This document shows, piece by piece, positions 1 through 10,772 of a stretch of 64,000 bases of DNA. The notes under the pieces are model-generated. The model made no database searches, had not been told where the DNA came from, and worked only from the letters and a program-made list of their open reading frames with translations. How positions within the stretch are numbered: the stretch's first letter is position 1; each line of letters starts with the position of its first letter. The translations under genes and the position numbers were made by a program. The DNA is from Aurelia coerulea (lineage: Eukaryota; Cnidaria; Scyphozoa; Semaeostomeae; Ulmaridae), in NCBI GenBank assembly GCA_039566865.1, contig CM076953.1:1240001-1304000 (forward strand), in the 5' to 3' direction.

Positions 1-1018
1 TATGTTGCGTTCTGTTAAAGTCTACCTATGTTGCTTTCTGTTAAAGGCTCTTGGGAAACCGGCATGCATTACGATCGTTTGTTTTGCTTTTAGTGAATTG
101 GATTTCATGCTGGATTTCATTCAATTCAATTCCAATGCTAACCACACGTAAGGAGTAGTAATTCTGCATCTGGAGCTGCAGTGATCTGCTGCTGACTAAA
201 GCGGCATGGCATAACATAATTATTTTCATCACTTAGCATGAAATTAGGCCACCTTTCTTTACAAATAGATCTGCAATGGGGCTGCAATGCATGCCATTGC
301 GAAGGGGCCTTTACGTTTTCTTTCTCAAAACGGACACAAATATTATCACACAGCCTAGAATTTTCTATCCAACACCCTCCCCAAAATCCAAACTTCCGCG
401 GTGTTCTGTTGTTGAAATAAATGTCGAAATAAAGCTATACTTTCTTCGTGCTGTCTAAATGTGAAAGAAGCTTCAATGACCAATGTTATTTCATTCAGTG
501 CTTTATGCATCTTTATGCTATGGATGCAAACTGATTTTGGCAAAGCCAGAGTCGCTTCGTCGAGGAATGGAATTTTTGAGTTGAGGGGTGTTACTGAATG
601 TTGAAAGCTAAAACTAACAACAAAACTAATAAATCCCATAATTTCAGACGTCATAAACACTCTAAAATTTGCGTTCTTCTTCGCAACCATCCACTTTCAC
701 AAAAAGACATTATAGATTCAATAACATTATGTATACACTATACTTACACTGCATAAGACATGTTTTGGAGACCAGAAAGAATATTACAAACTGCAAGTAC
801 GCCATGACGCAGATTTCTCAATCCTCTTTCCCTACAAATAAAAGAAACGTTGAAATTAATCTCATCACTGCATTTAGTTAGCAAGCCTGCAGTGCTGTTT
901 CTAAGCAAACAAATAACTCTAAAGACATATCCTTCTCAAGCATTCAAACTTCATTGTCAATGAGGCAGTTGATCCACTGCACGAATAAATATGATACAAA
1001 GGGAATCTGACCTGAGTT
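1..1018. other. Unassigned, no gene recognised
   Basis: Only short open frames are present, without recognisable protein similarity, splice pattern or codon bias. No repeat structure stood out. It could be intergenic or intronic to a gene outside the window. Confidence 0.5.
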
Positions 1019-1640
1019 CAAAATATCTTGAAAACAAGAGTTCAATTACAACAACGCAATAACAGAACACACAGCAATTCTCCTACCTATCAGCTGTCCT
1101 TCGGCTCTGGATAGCAGCTGTCAAAGGAGAAACAGCCCTCGGTTTTGTTGTTCAGTCCAATTTATTTGCCTCACAAGAATTACCCAACTTTGAAATACAT
1201 TGCAAACAAGAGCCTTTTCACAACAAGGCAATAACAATCCAGTCTTTCAACTCTCTACAGCTTCAGTCAATCAAACGAACAGCCATCTTTTTTGAGGTTC
1301 AGTCCATGTGACTCGCCCCAAAATAATTACCCAACTTTGAAATCACGTTGAATTGAAAGCAAGATTTTCTTCACGACAAGGCAAACGCAGTTCAGTTCTA
1401 CTCTACCTATGAGATGTTCTTCAGCTTTCTGCAGCCAAAATCAAAATGAACAGCCCTCTGTTTTGTGGTTATGTCCAATTGTCTCATCTAACCCAACTTT
1501 GGATAACTTCAAGATCTGCTTCGCAACAGAGCAAGGCAATGGATGTTCAGTGCAGCAATAAAATGACATTGAACTCTCTGCAGCTGTAGTCAAACGAAAA
1601 GTCTTTGTTAGTTTTGTGAAACCGTTAAATAGGCCAGGAT
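1019..1640. repeat. Diverged tandem repeat, about four units
   Basis: Units of roughly 146-165 bp recur with the same order of short landmarks: an AACAAGAG/GCAAGA segment, an ACAAGGCAA segment, an AACAGCC...TTTTG segment, then ACCCAACTTTG. The last landmark is seen near 1182, 1328 and 1491. The fourth unit is degenerate. Divergence between units is high, so this is an old array. No coding potential was seen. Confidence 0.6.
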
Positions 1641-2355
1641 TTGCTTCCGCCTCTGTGGCGTATGTATGTGATCTGTAGTGTGTGATCTGTCATTTGTCAC
1701 TTTTAACCCGTCATACACTGACCACATTGTGAATGTAACACAACAGGGAGAACAGAGGTTGGACTCGGTGTTCTCGCAGTTGGACTCGGTGTTCTTGCAG
1801 TTTTATGTCTGTTTTACGTCAGAGAATATGTTCTCGTCTGTGTCCTTGTCAGTTACGAAAGACAGAAAGCCACAGAGGGGTTATATTATGTCACGCATAT
1901 CTTTTGTCTCAAAGGGAGGGCAAAAGTGTCCCCAACTAACCTTTGGTCAATAAAACAAAGCGTAAAAGTTTTCCTATCTTTTAATCGGCAATCAAATTTT
2001 AGGATTTTCGTTGCCAAACTTATGTCACGTGACCAGCCGATACCAACATTTGGAAACTGGTCAGAAAAAATCACAAAAACAGTCATAATTTCTCTGTTTT
2101 AACACTGATTAAGTCATGCTTGGTACCAAAACGATCGCCCTTGAAAAGTACTTTCGTTTGATATTTACATTATCTACATTTGCTGACATAAAAAATTATA
2201 GATTCCATGACGTCATTCCAATTGATAACGTCATGTTTGATGTTTCTAACAAAGATAGACCTCCTCGGTCAGCTCTCTCAAATATGCTTCTACCAAGTAG
2301 AATGGCTCCACGCACACGAATGAAAAAGTTTCTCATGAAAGTAACAATTCTCCAG
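1641..2355. other. Unassigned, with a small local duplication
   Basis: No gene recognised. The segment GTTGGACTCGGTGTTCT is present twice back to back near 1758-1800. The rest is unique AT-rich sequence. Confidence 0.45.
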
Positions 2356-2777
2356 TACAGTAAAAACCCGCACATAAGAACCATCTAAGATTTTGAACTC
2401 AGCCTGTTTAGGTTCTTATGCAATGAGGCACATCCAGTAATCAGGGTGTAGGTTCTTAACCAAGGGAAATATGTGAATCTAAATCTTAGCCAAGCTTATT
2501 TACAGTATTGGCTCTATCTATTTCAACCCAAGCTTACCCAGTTTACCCCTGCAGGCTCTGCCTACCACAGTTCTGCAAGTAATGTTTTGGAGTTCACGAA
2601 AGAGGTCGATTGGCAAACAGATTGCATTTATTTCCCAATGAATGAATGAAATCCTTTATTAAGAACCTAGTTATGATATCAGGCTGAAATAGTTCTTATC
2701 CATTGGGTACAAAATATATGATTTCAGGCTGGAGGTTCTTAATAAATGAAGGTTCTTATGTGCGGGTTTTTACTGTA
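2356..2777. mobile_element. Non-autonomous Tc1/mariner-like element (422 bp)
   Basis: The two ends are inverted copies of each other over about 27 bp. The outer bases are TACAGTAAAAACCCGCACAT on the left, and the reverse complement of the right end reads the same. TA borders both sides, as expected for Tc1/mariner TA target duplication. No transposase frame lies inside; the interior repeats GGTTCTTA-type motifs. A second, decayed copy lies at 38206-38633. Confidence 0.8.
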
Positions 2778-4330
2778 CTCGAGCTTTTTGGTCTTACTCT
2801 CTTGATGATCTGAGAATTGCGTCTCTTGTAAACTGTTTGTAAACTTTGATCTGTTTTTATAATCCAATGCACGAGTGTTCGTTCTAAGTTGGAAGAGATG
2901 CAAAAATACTTTTAATGTTACAAATAAATGTACTTCCTATTGACGTTTCATTGAATTTATGCTTTTGTGCAGGTTGCATTCCTATGTCAAGGGAGTTAAA
3001 AAGACAAACAGGGAAGAGTCTTGAGCCCAGCAAGCATAGAGTCTTGTTGAATTATTGATTTTGTGACGGCATGGGGTGGCAGTTTATTGTAACTACTACA
3101 GAATTTCGCAACCAACAGGCCAATCATTGAAATAACGCTCGTGCAGAAGTTTACACTAATCAATTTCTAAATTTCTTAATCACCCTGAAAACGTTTTCTC
3201 TTTGTCCATTCATGTTGAGTCTTTAGAAAACTTGATCGACCATTTTTGATCGTTTTCAGTGTGTTCGAAAACGAAAATTTTAATAAACTTGCTTCTAGCT
3301 CTAAAAACTGAAAACGGAAAAATTTACAAATAATTCTAGAATCTAATTCAGGCTTTCTGCTAAAGATTAAGTCATAAATCTTCAAAATCGGTCCAGTGTA
3401 CGATTTATGGTGGCCTGCCAAAGTGCATAGTTTATTTTGTCACACCCGGTATATCAAGTAAACAAGACACTATTTTTTGGTGAAATCAAACGAATTATCT
3501 ATTGAGTCATTTCTTTGAAAGGCAGGGTATTCGTTCCCGATTTTTCCAATAAATTGCACCCAATTAGCAAAGCCTGAGAGCAGCTTCTACTCACTTGACA
3601 ACTTTTGATCTTTATATATTTCCAAAAGAAACGATGCATACCTTGAAAGTTACCTAGGTTATGAAATGTCGGTGTGAGAGTCAATATAAGCATCCAAAGT
3701 CTCATGGAGAACGACGTAAACGTGAAGGGCTCATTTCCGAATCTGTTCAACATTATCTCTCTCTCTCACTCTCTCGGTCAGCGAATGCGTGTATTCGTTT
3801 TTGTAAGAAACCTCTTGCAAGCTTGCAAGAACCTCTAGTATTAGATCGCCAAGAAATCAAGAAACTTCACACTGGGAGAATATATCCAAAGAAACTATTT
3901 ACTTTTATATAGGAAATCCTCAGCATATATTTACTTTACTATCACTGAAAAGCTCTAAGAAAGTTCACTTCAAAAATGCTCACGAGGGCACAAGTAGCGA
4001 GCATGAAGAGTTTTATGGAGTACTAGAAATCTGAAAAACTTCTAAATATTACATTGCAATTTTGGTGGTAATTACACTTCATAATTGTGTGCACATGGAA
4101 AGAGAATACATGTCTTACCGAAAAGTTTGTTGAAGTCAAATCCACAGCACAGCAACAATATTTCTCTCGTATGTAGTAGCAGTAAAATTGTAGTATCTTG
4201 CTTTCTGTTCTGCTTAGACAGGTGTTAGTTTTCAAAGGATGCAGGCAAACATTTTATCTAAAAAGTAAACACTAGCTGTTCAAAATCAACATGTATTCTG
4301 AATTGGAATAAAATCAACGTAGCTGTTCTT
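2778..4330. other. Unassigned, no gene recognised
   Basis: AT-rich sequence with only short spurious frames. A short CT-rich run (CTCTCTCTC) lies near 3757. I see no exon with convincing splice sites or similarity. Confidence 0.45.
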
Positions 4331-4542
4331 CAAAAGAGTCTGAATTGAGGGGCCCCCCATATTTTTGCGTGATGCGTTATTGGCCATATTTTCATGCGTG
4401 AAATCGTGAAATTTCCATTTTTTGTGCGTGATTTCGTGAATTACGATTCCTGCGTGAAGCGTGAAATACGAGCTTTGCTTGCGTTATGCCGTGAAAAGGG
4501 CTGTGGCAAAATGCGTGAATTTGTGAATGAAACTATAAATGA
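4331..4542. repeat. GCGTGAA-rich simple/degenerate repeat
   Basis: The motif GCGTGAA or GTGAA(A/T) recurs about ten times at irregular spacing. One strand is open through it, which is a by-product of the repeat rather than evidence of coding. It abuts the inverted-repeat element that follows. Confidence 0.5.
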
Positions 4543-5115
4543 TAGGGTAAGACGGGGTAAAGTGAACTATTTTGAAGGTTTTTCAAGGATATCCTAAAGA
4601 TATTGTAGCTGAGGGCAAACATTTTAACGTTGTTTTGACATTATGTCTTTGGGTCAGTTTATCAAGCAAAAATATTTTTCAAATCTTTTTCCATTGTCTC
4701 ACAAAAGAGCTTTCTTTGGCGACCGCTCTGCCTAGTTCACTTTACCCCAGGCCGGGGTAAAGTGAACTACTTAGCAATTGTTCGATAAAACGAAACTGAT
4801 GCTGGTAAAACCCGAAAACATGACTTAAATTGCAACTCTAAGGAGTTCTTCGCATGCAAAAACGAAATAAACCCACAAATTTCACAAAAGTGATATTTAA
4901 AAAAATTAAACGGTGACCTACGTTGAGAACGATCTTTGCAGATGAAATATCAACCAAAAACTATTGTTAAAGTCACAAATTCGAGTCAGATTGCTAGACC
5001 TGAATACAATTCGATGAACAATAATGGGAATATACTTGGAAAATACTATATTACATATAAATACCAAATCACCACAAAGAGAAACACTATTTTCAAAGTA
5101 GTTCACTTTGCCCTG
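4543..5115. mobile_element. Non-autonomous inverted-repeat element (about 570 bp)
   Basis: The left end carries GGGGTAAAGTGAACTATTTT and the right end is its imperfect reverse complement (CAGGGCAAAGTGAACTACTT). An internal copy of the same motif lies at 4749-4773, so the terminal repeat has been duplicated inside. No transposase frame is visible. The superfamily is not determined. Confidence 0.65.
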
Positions 5116-5596
5116 AAACCTCCACCCAGAAATAAAACCAAAAATAGTTATAAATCTATGACAATTATCAATATTCTAATTTCACAGTGATGGCCATTTA
5201 TCCTTTCTATTTCGATAGGTATACTTGCTTCATAAAATCCCAATGAAATTCTTAGATCAGTAACCGCATTTTTGAATGAAGGTCAAACTTAGGCTGTCAA
5301 ATTTTTGGAGGTTTTTCAGGGAGCTGGTATCAGAATATATTTCTGTGTCATCAGAGCGAAAAATTGTCCTTCAAATTATGATTTTCTGAAGGCAGAATTA
5401 TGAAGCAAATGAGATGAAATATATTGCTATTTTTTCCAATTTGGTACGTAATAAGCCAATAATAGTTCAATCTCAAATCAATATCGGCATTTCGTACCTA
5501 GGTTTTGCTTTCTCATTTTACTGACGGATCCTTTCCATCATTTTGTTCCACACCCCAGACCATGTGCCTTTCTGTAAAAAGCTACAGGGTATCTTT

Positions 5597-5733
5597 GTAT
5601 ATCTTTATACGGAAGGTTCGATTGAGTGGCATTGGAGCTTCTATCCATTGTTTACACAATCGAAAATTCTACAAAATATACATGAGCACCATTCGATTCA
5701 AACCCTTTTTAGGATAGCTAAAAGGTGCGTCAT
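5597..5733 (+). mobile_element. Partial copy of the 175-bp AGCTAAAAGG MITE family
   Basis: It matches the internal and right part of the family seen complete at 10506-10682: the GGTTCGATTGAGTGGC segment, the CGAAAATTCTACAAA segment and the terminal ATAGCTAAAAGG. The left terminal repeat is missing, so it is truncated. Confidence 0.7.
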
Positions 5734-5799
5734 TAAATTAATCAAGAAGAATGTGTAAGAAAAATCAAGGTACAAGAAAGAATTAACATCTCTCAACTT

Positions 5800-5937
5800 C
5801 AGGGACGTAGGAAGCATCTCAAACTTGGAGGCGCACGACACTTCAAGGGCACTTTTTCATTAAGCTAAAGGGGCATTTCCTGAAAATAAAAAGGGCACTT
5901 CTTTGTTTATTTCAAAATCTTGGGGGGGCACGTTGCT
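5800..5937 (+). mobile_element. 3'-incomplete hAT-like MITE
   Basis: It begins CAGGGACGTAGGAAGCATCT and follows the complete copy at 39082-39226 through the GGGCACTT repeats to the CTTGGGGGGGCACG segment. The right terminal repeat (TTCCTACATCTCTG) is absent, so the copy is truncated or diverged there. Confidence 0.7.
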
Positions 5938-6199
5938 CAATTTTCCCAAGTTAAATTGACAACAAATAATAAGAAGAAAGATCTTACCAAGCCTTTCTTC
6001 ATTTTGAATGCCTCTCAATTTTCCCAAGTAGAATCGAGTAAAAACGAGAAGAAATAATGGACTTGACAAAGGCTACTTTATTTTCAATATTTTTAATCTG
6101 CAGCTGAAGTAAACATTTCCTTCTTAAATGCAGAAACTGAGGGTGTGTTTAATTGGTAAATCTAACAAACCTAAACCTGCTAAATTCTGAACACAGTAA

Positions 6200-6341
6200 G
6201 CTTCGCAGTACCCTGGATCAGAGTATTTTTAGTATTTGGAAAAAAAAAATTTTTTGAAATAAAAAAATTCAAAAAAAATTTTTCAAATACTTTAATTTTT
6301 AGCAAATACTAAAAATTCTCTGATCCAGGGTAGCTTCGCAG
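6200..6341. mobile_element. MULE-like MITE (124 bp) with 9-bp target duplication
   Basis: The element at 6209-6332 begins TACCCTGGATCAGAG and ends with its exact reverse complement. The inner parts (TTTTTAGTATTTG versus CAAATACTAAAAA) continue the inverted repeat, so almost the whole element can fold back. The direct repeat GCTTCGCAG flanks it at 6200-6208 and 6333-6341. A 9-bp duplication is the size made by Mutator-type transposases. No coding sequence. Confidence 0.8.
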
Positions 6342-6619
6342 GGGCGAAAATACATTTCCAAATCAAAACACAAATCTTCAAACAGCAGATTTCAGATTCA
6401 AGACAGCGAACATGAAAACTCGTCAAATAAAATGAGGATCTCTCCGAAGTCTGCGAAACCATCTGCCTGTTGGAGCAGAAGGCCTTCCAAACCTACCGGG
6501 TGAGTCAAAAAAAAAAAAGAATCCCTCTTTGAAAGACCACAGCACAGATCCCTCGATATCAAGACAATAATCTTGGCAAATATGTCATTGAATAATAAAC
6601 GTGTTCAAATATATTGTAA

Positions 6620-6955
6620 ATTTTACCTGCCTGAAATCGGCCACTCCGTTCTGAAATTATAAGAGATCTATGCTTTATAGCAATGACTTGTACATGCTTT
6701 GGCATGTTTTATTTTATCCCTTTGGAAGATGAAAATGTCATCCCTGGGGACAAAACAACATTATTCTGCATGATTTCATCTTCCCACAAGGATAAAACAT
6801 GTTAGAATGTGTTGAACTCATTGAGATAAGGCAGAAAGCTGGGGAAATGTTGGTCGCTGTTTTGAGCCTGTTTTGAAGAATTTTCGAAAGGGCTTTCTGG
6901 AGAAAATTCCTCATAATTTCAGAATGGAGAGGCCGATTTTAGTCAGGGAAATTTT
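6620..6955. mobile_element. Inverted-repeat element, family shared with 36418-36822
   Basis: Ends of about 40 bp are imperfect inverted copies, with core CTGAAATCGGCC...CTCC on the left and GGAGAGGCCGATTTTAG on the right. The interior holds a second inverted pair around TTATCC and GGATAAAACATG. A diverged relative lies in PRDX4 intron 8. No transposase frame. Confidence 0.6.
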
Positions 6956-7055
6956 GAGGTCCATTTGAACAAGTCTGCTGTTAAATGGTATGTTTTCCAA
7001 TATCATCATCTTGATATTCAGGGAATGATGATTTTTCAAACAGGGATTCTTTTTA

Positions 7056-7545
7056 TTGACGAATTCCGAGTCTACTAAGTCTACTAAGGCTCTGCAAAAC
7101 ATACATTCCAAGAGTTGGGTTTCTAACATGATAAATATTTCATGGGCCTTCTCGCGAGGATGGGGGTGGTGCGCTGCTTCCCGTTGGGATGAGGGATGTG
7201 CTGTGCGGGATGTGAGGTCCCCTTCACGATGCAGGCACTGGGCTGCGGTTGAACTGGGGAATTGCTTCCTAGCGGCGACCGCAGCTTAGGATATGCGTGT
7301 GGGGGTTCCCTCGCGCGGTGTGTCCGCCATCTCTCTGGGAGGTGGGCGTCTCTCCGTACCTCGTAGGGAAGGCATGCTTTTATCTTGTATATAATCCACT
7401 AACTGTTTTTATTGATTAGCTTTAGGAATTAATTTGTAAATTCTGTAAATTTTTGTAAAGTAGGCCTAAATTAGCTGTAATTTAGCTATTCTTTTTATTT
7501 CACTTAGCCTACATTAAATAAATTATTGATGATGATGATGATGAC
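7056..7545 (+). mobile_element. Probable LINE 3' end with (GAT)n tail
   Basis: A GC-rich block (7140-7370) much richer in G+C than its surroundings is followed by an AT-rich stretch and a tail of five TGA/GAT units ending near 7545. The only frame ends in ...AATAA-stop at 7289 and matches the style of a LINE ORF2 C-terminus, but no catalytic motif is included. The evidence is composition and tail, so the call is moderate. Confidence 0.4.
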
Positions 7546-9674
7546 CCTTTTCAGAATTGGTACCAACCAAACACACCCTGAAAGTCGCCTCCCAATAACG
7601 CTGACTTAAACTGATAACAAAAACCAAAGATTTCTTTAAAATAAATCCACAGCTATGTTTTCTTTCTAAAAGCAGATATGAGAATCGCCTCCCAAATAAA
7701 TCTGACAAAAGATGAGAAGAAAAGTGACTTACCTACCAAAGACTTCAATCCAAATCAATGAATTCTTCCTAAAAGCAGAAACAAAGAGAGAATCATTTTG
7801 GTGAATCACAACGAAAGAAGTTTGCAGTATTACACCTAAACAATAATTATCAACTAGCGACGCTAGTTTATACATTTCAGAAAAATTCACGCAGTAAACT
7901 GACTTTTCAATATGTTAGCAAGCAAACAATTAGCATTGTTGTGCAACAAATTCCGAAATCGGACGTAGATTGATAGTGCATTCGCTGACGAATGCAAATA
8001 ACGTGACAACACGAGCGCAAATTTAAGGCGCCGCTTTTTTATGAGAAAGGATACATAATTGATGAGAATGGCATAAAGTAATCAAAGGATGGACGTGATG
8101 CATTGCTTCGTGCGTTTGAAAACACACCAAATTCATTTTATAATAATTCAACTATTCGGCAAGTTGCTTTGATAATTTACTGGTGGTTACATATTGAAAT
8201 AAGAAATGACACGACGCCTAATAATCTATAGAATTTGTGGGGTTGTGAGACGTGCAGCCTGTGGTGTGTCTGAGCAAGGGCCTAAGGACGATATTTATGT
8301 GGCCTATATAAATGGTGCTTTTGACATTGATCGTTCTCCTAAAGCCATTGGGTAATAGCGTCCCCCTAAAGCCTTCGGGTAATAGTAATGGAGTATACTT
8401 ACTTACCTATTCAAGTTCGTGCAAGCTGAATGTGTTTTATTTACTTTCCTCCTCTCTTTCTTCTCGCTGCCGATGAGTTACTTCGCTTTGAATTGGTCTG
8501 CAAACTGCTTTACATTGTCCTAGCACTCCATCAGAGCCTAAAATTGTCCTGTCATGCTCATTTTATCGTGACAGAACAAGATTGTTCGAAGGGGGATAGG
8601 GGGAAATCGCAGAACGAGGAAATCTTAGCTAAGGTGTTCCAAGACTTTTGGCAAGCATGGCTTGCAGGATAAGCAATGCCACTAGAAAAGGTAAGATATA
8701 TTAAACTTATCTAACAAACGGAAGTGCTCTTACAGTCAACTGAAAATTGAAATTAGAATTCTCTATTCGTTGATGTCAACTCAGTGGGCGGATTGCTTTC
8801 TTATTCATATAAAATATTTACAGTAAATCTTATATTCTATTATGCTTACCTAATTACTGTTCAACACTACAGGGACGATACCAAGGGTAGACTTGCCCCA
8901 AATCCATTCCTCAAGTCCGTCTGATCGATCCCTTTTCTATATTTCCCGGATCCGAAAAGGGATTGAGGCGAGTGCGGCCAATTCCGACAGCCCTAGTAAC
9001 AGTTGGAACTTTGGGGAATCCTCTCCACTTCAGAATACCTTTTTCGATGTATTTCCCACGATCGTAAGGCGGCTCGATTTGTAGAGTAGGGTACATAAAC
9101 GAACGATCAGCTGATTTTGACCCCTCACATGTAATGAAAAATTTCCAAAACTTAGGAAATTTGAAAAAATCGATGAAAAATGGCCGATCGTCTTGGGCTG
9201 ATTCTGAAGTGGATAAATCGAGAAACAAATGACGGAGATATAAGTTAGAGGCCTCGTTCTTGAATTTGAAATGAAAAAATGCTTCACACCTAATGTAAAA
9301 CAGAATGTACAAAGAAAAAAGAAACATTTACGTAAAGCGACTTGGTGTTGGCTTAGTACATAAAATCGACCAGTTTCGTGGATGAAACGTAAAGTCAATT
9401 CGAGTATATTTCCGTTAAAGTTTTGATCATCATACAAGCTGCGTCAAAGAATCATTTGAAAGATTGGCGATTTGTTCAAATGGTCGTAATAATTTTACAA
9501 TTCCAGAGAGAAGATCATGTCGTTGAACATCAAAAGAATTCTCTCCGTTTCTCAACGTCTGCTATAAAGACTACTCATACTTTATTGAAGCACTACAGCA
9601 TACTGTTACACTCGTCAAGCATCTCCAAGTCAACCAATATTGAGCAAGTAAATGATACCGCTAGATCTTTTGAA
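7546..9674. other. Unassigned, no gene recognised
   Basis: Frames of up to 138 codons exist on the minus strand (8911-9327 and an overlapping one to 9437). They overlap each other in different frames and lack recognisable domains. No transposon ends were identified. Confidence 0.4.
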
Positions 9675-9695
9675 TTCACTTCAAATAACACATTC

Positions 9696-9880
9696 ATAGA
9701 CCTTTTAGCTATTCTACAAAAGAGCCTGGATCGAGCGTTATTTTTATACATTTTCACATGAGAGGTTCGATTGAGTGGCTTTAGAGCTTCTATCAGTTTT
9801 GTGCACATTCGAAAATTCTACAAAAAGTATCCAAATATCGTTCGATTCTGATTCTATTTGAGAATAGCTAAAAGGTCTAT
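9696..9880 (+). mobile_element. Complete copy of the 175-bp AGCTAAAAGG MITE
   Basis: It starts ATAGACCTTTTAGCTATTCT and ends with the reverse complement AGAATAGCTAAAAGGTCTAT. Internal landmarks are GAGCCTGGATCGAGCG, GGTTCGATTGAGTGGC and CGAAAATTCTACAAA. The 20 bp in front (TCACTTCAAATAACACATTC) is repeated exactly behind it, where the next copy starts. Confidence 0.85.
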
Positions 9881-9900
9881 TCACTTCAAATAACACATTC

Positions 9901-10145
9901 ATAGACCTTTTAGCTATTCTACAAAAGAGCCTGGATCGAGCGTTATTTTTATACACGAGGTTCGATAGAGTGGCGTTAGGGCTTCTATCAATATCGTGCA
10001 TATTCGAAAATTCTACAAAGTGCACTTTGTAGAATTTTCGAATTTGCACAATAGTGATAGAAGCTCTTCACACAACTCTATCGAGACTCGCGTATAAAAA
10101 TAACGCTCGATCCAGGCTCTTTTGTAGAATAGCTAAAAGGTCTAT
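9901..10145. mobile_element. Head-to-head hairpin dimer of the same MITE
   Basis: The left 122 bp is the first two thirds of the MITE. At the junction between 10022 and 10023 the sequence turns round and the same segment is repeated as an inverted copy back to the terminal AGCTAAAAGGTCTAT. The centre is AAAGTGCACTTT. The arms are near-identical but not perfect, so the event is not brand new. Confidence 0.85.
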
Positions 10146-10505
10146 TGTCAAATTAAGAAAGTTGCTAAATCATCATCTATTAGGCCAGGTGGCAAAACCA
10201 TCAAATTCAAATTCAACTAAACTTAATTCGGCGTAACCATGTGAGTCTGTGCGCAGGCTAGGCCATCACTAGAAAGAATATTGTTTTGTTTAGAGGCCCT
10301 GAGTTTGGAAAGCTCCCGTTTAGTTTCGTTATGTTGATTATTCTTTTCGATGTTAAGTAAGAAGCTACGTCTTAGAATTAATTTCATGCGCTAAAAGCGT
10401 GGTCTATGAATCGGGCAAAGAAAAGCCAACACATGCCCGGGCACAAGCCATCGTTTCCTCGGCTTCGTTTTGTTGATATATGTATCGATTTTGTTTTCTA
10501 CCATT
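10146..10505. other. Unassigned spacer between MITE copies
   Basis: Nothing recognisable beyond short AAATTCAAATTCAACTAAAC-like runs. Confidence 0.4.
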
Positions 10506-10682
10506 AATAGACCGTTTAGCTATTCTACATAAGAGCCTGGATCGAGCGTTATTTTCATACGCGAGGTTCGATCGAGTGGCGTTCGAGCTTCTATCATTAT
10601 TGTGGACATTCGAAAATTCTACAAAATATAGCAAAATAACGCTCGATTCTGATGCTATTCAGAATAGCTAAAAGGTCTATTA
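10506..10682 (+). mobile_element. Complete copy of the 175-bp AGCTAAAAGG MITE (type copy)
   Basis: The ends are AATAGACCGTTTAGCTATTC and AGAATAGCTAAAAGGTCTAT with TA outside both. The interior is intact and collinear with the copies at 9696, 38831 and 43808. It is 177 bp with no coding sequence. It lies 90 bp past the stop codon of the receptor gene on the minus strand. Confidence 0.85.
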
Positions 10683-10772
10683 TACAAACCCCGGAGTTGT
10701 CCATTGAATTGGTAAAGTGAGATAACAATATCAATTAAATTTTACAATTTCCTAAAATTGTTTCTTCAGTTT

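Noticed and set aside
4394..4597. 67-codon frame rich in REIVK/REFVNE repeats
   Set aside because: It arises from the GCGTGAA nucleotide repeat and runs into a transposon end.
8911..9437. Two overlapping minus-strand frames of 135-138 codons
   Set aside because: They overlap in different frames, have no recognised domain, and low-complexity Phe-rich composition; no splice structure was found.
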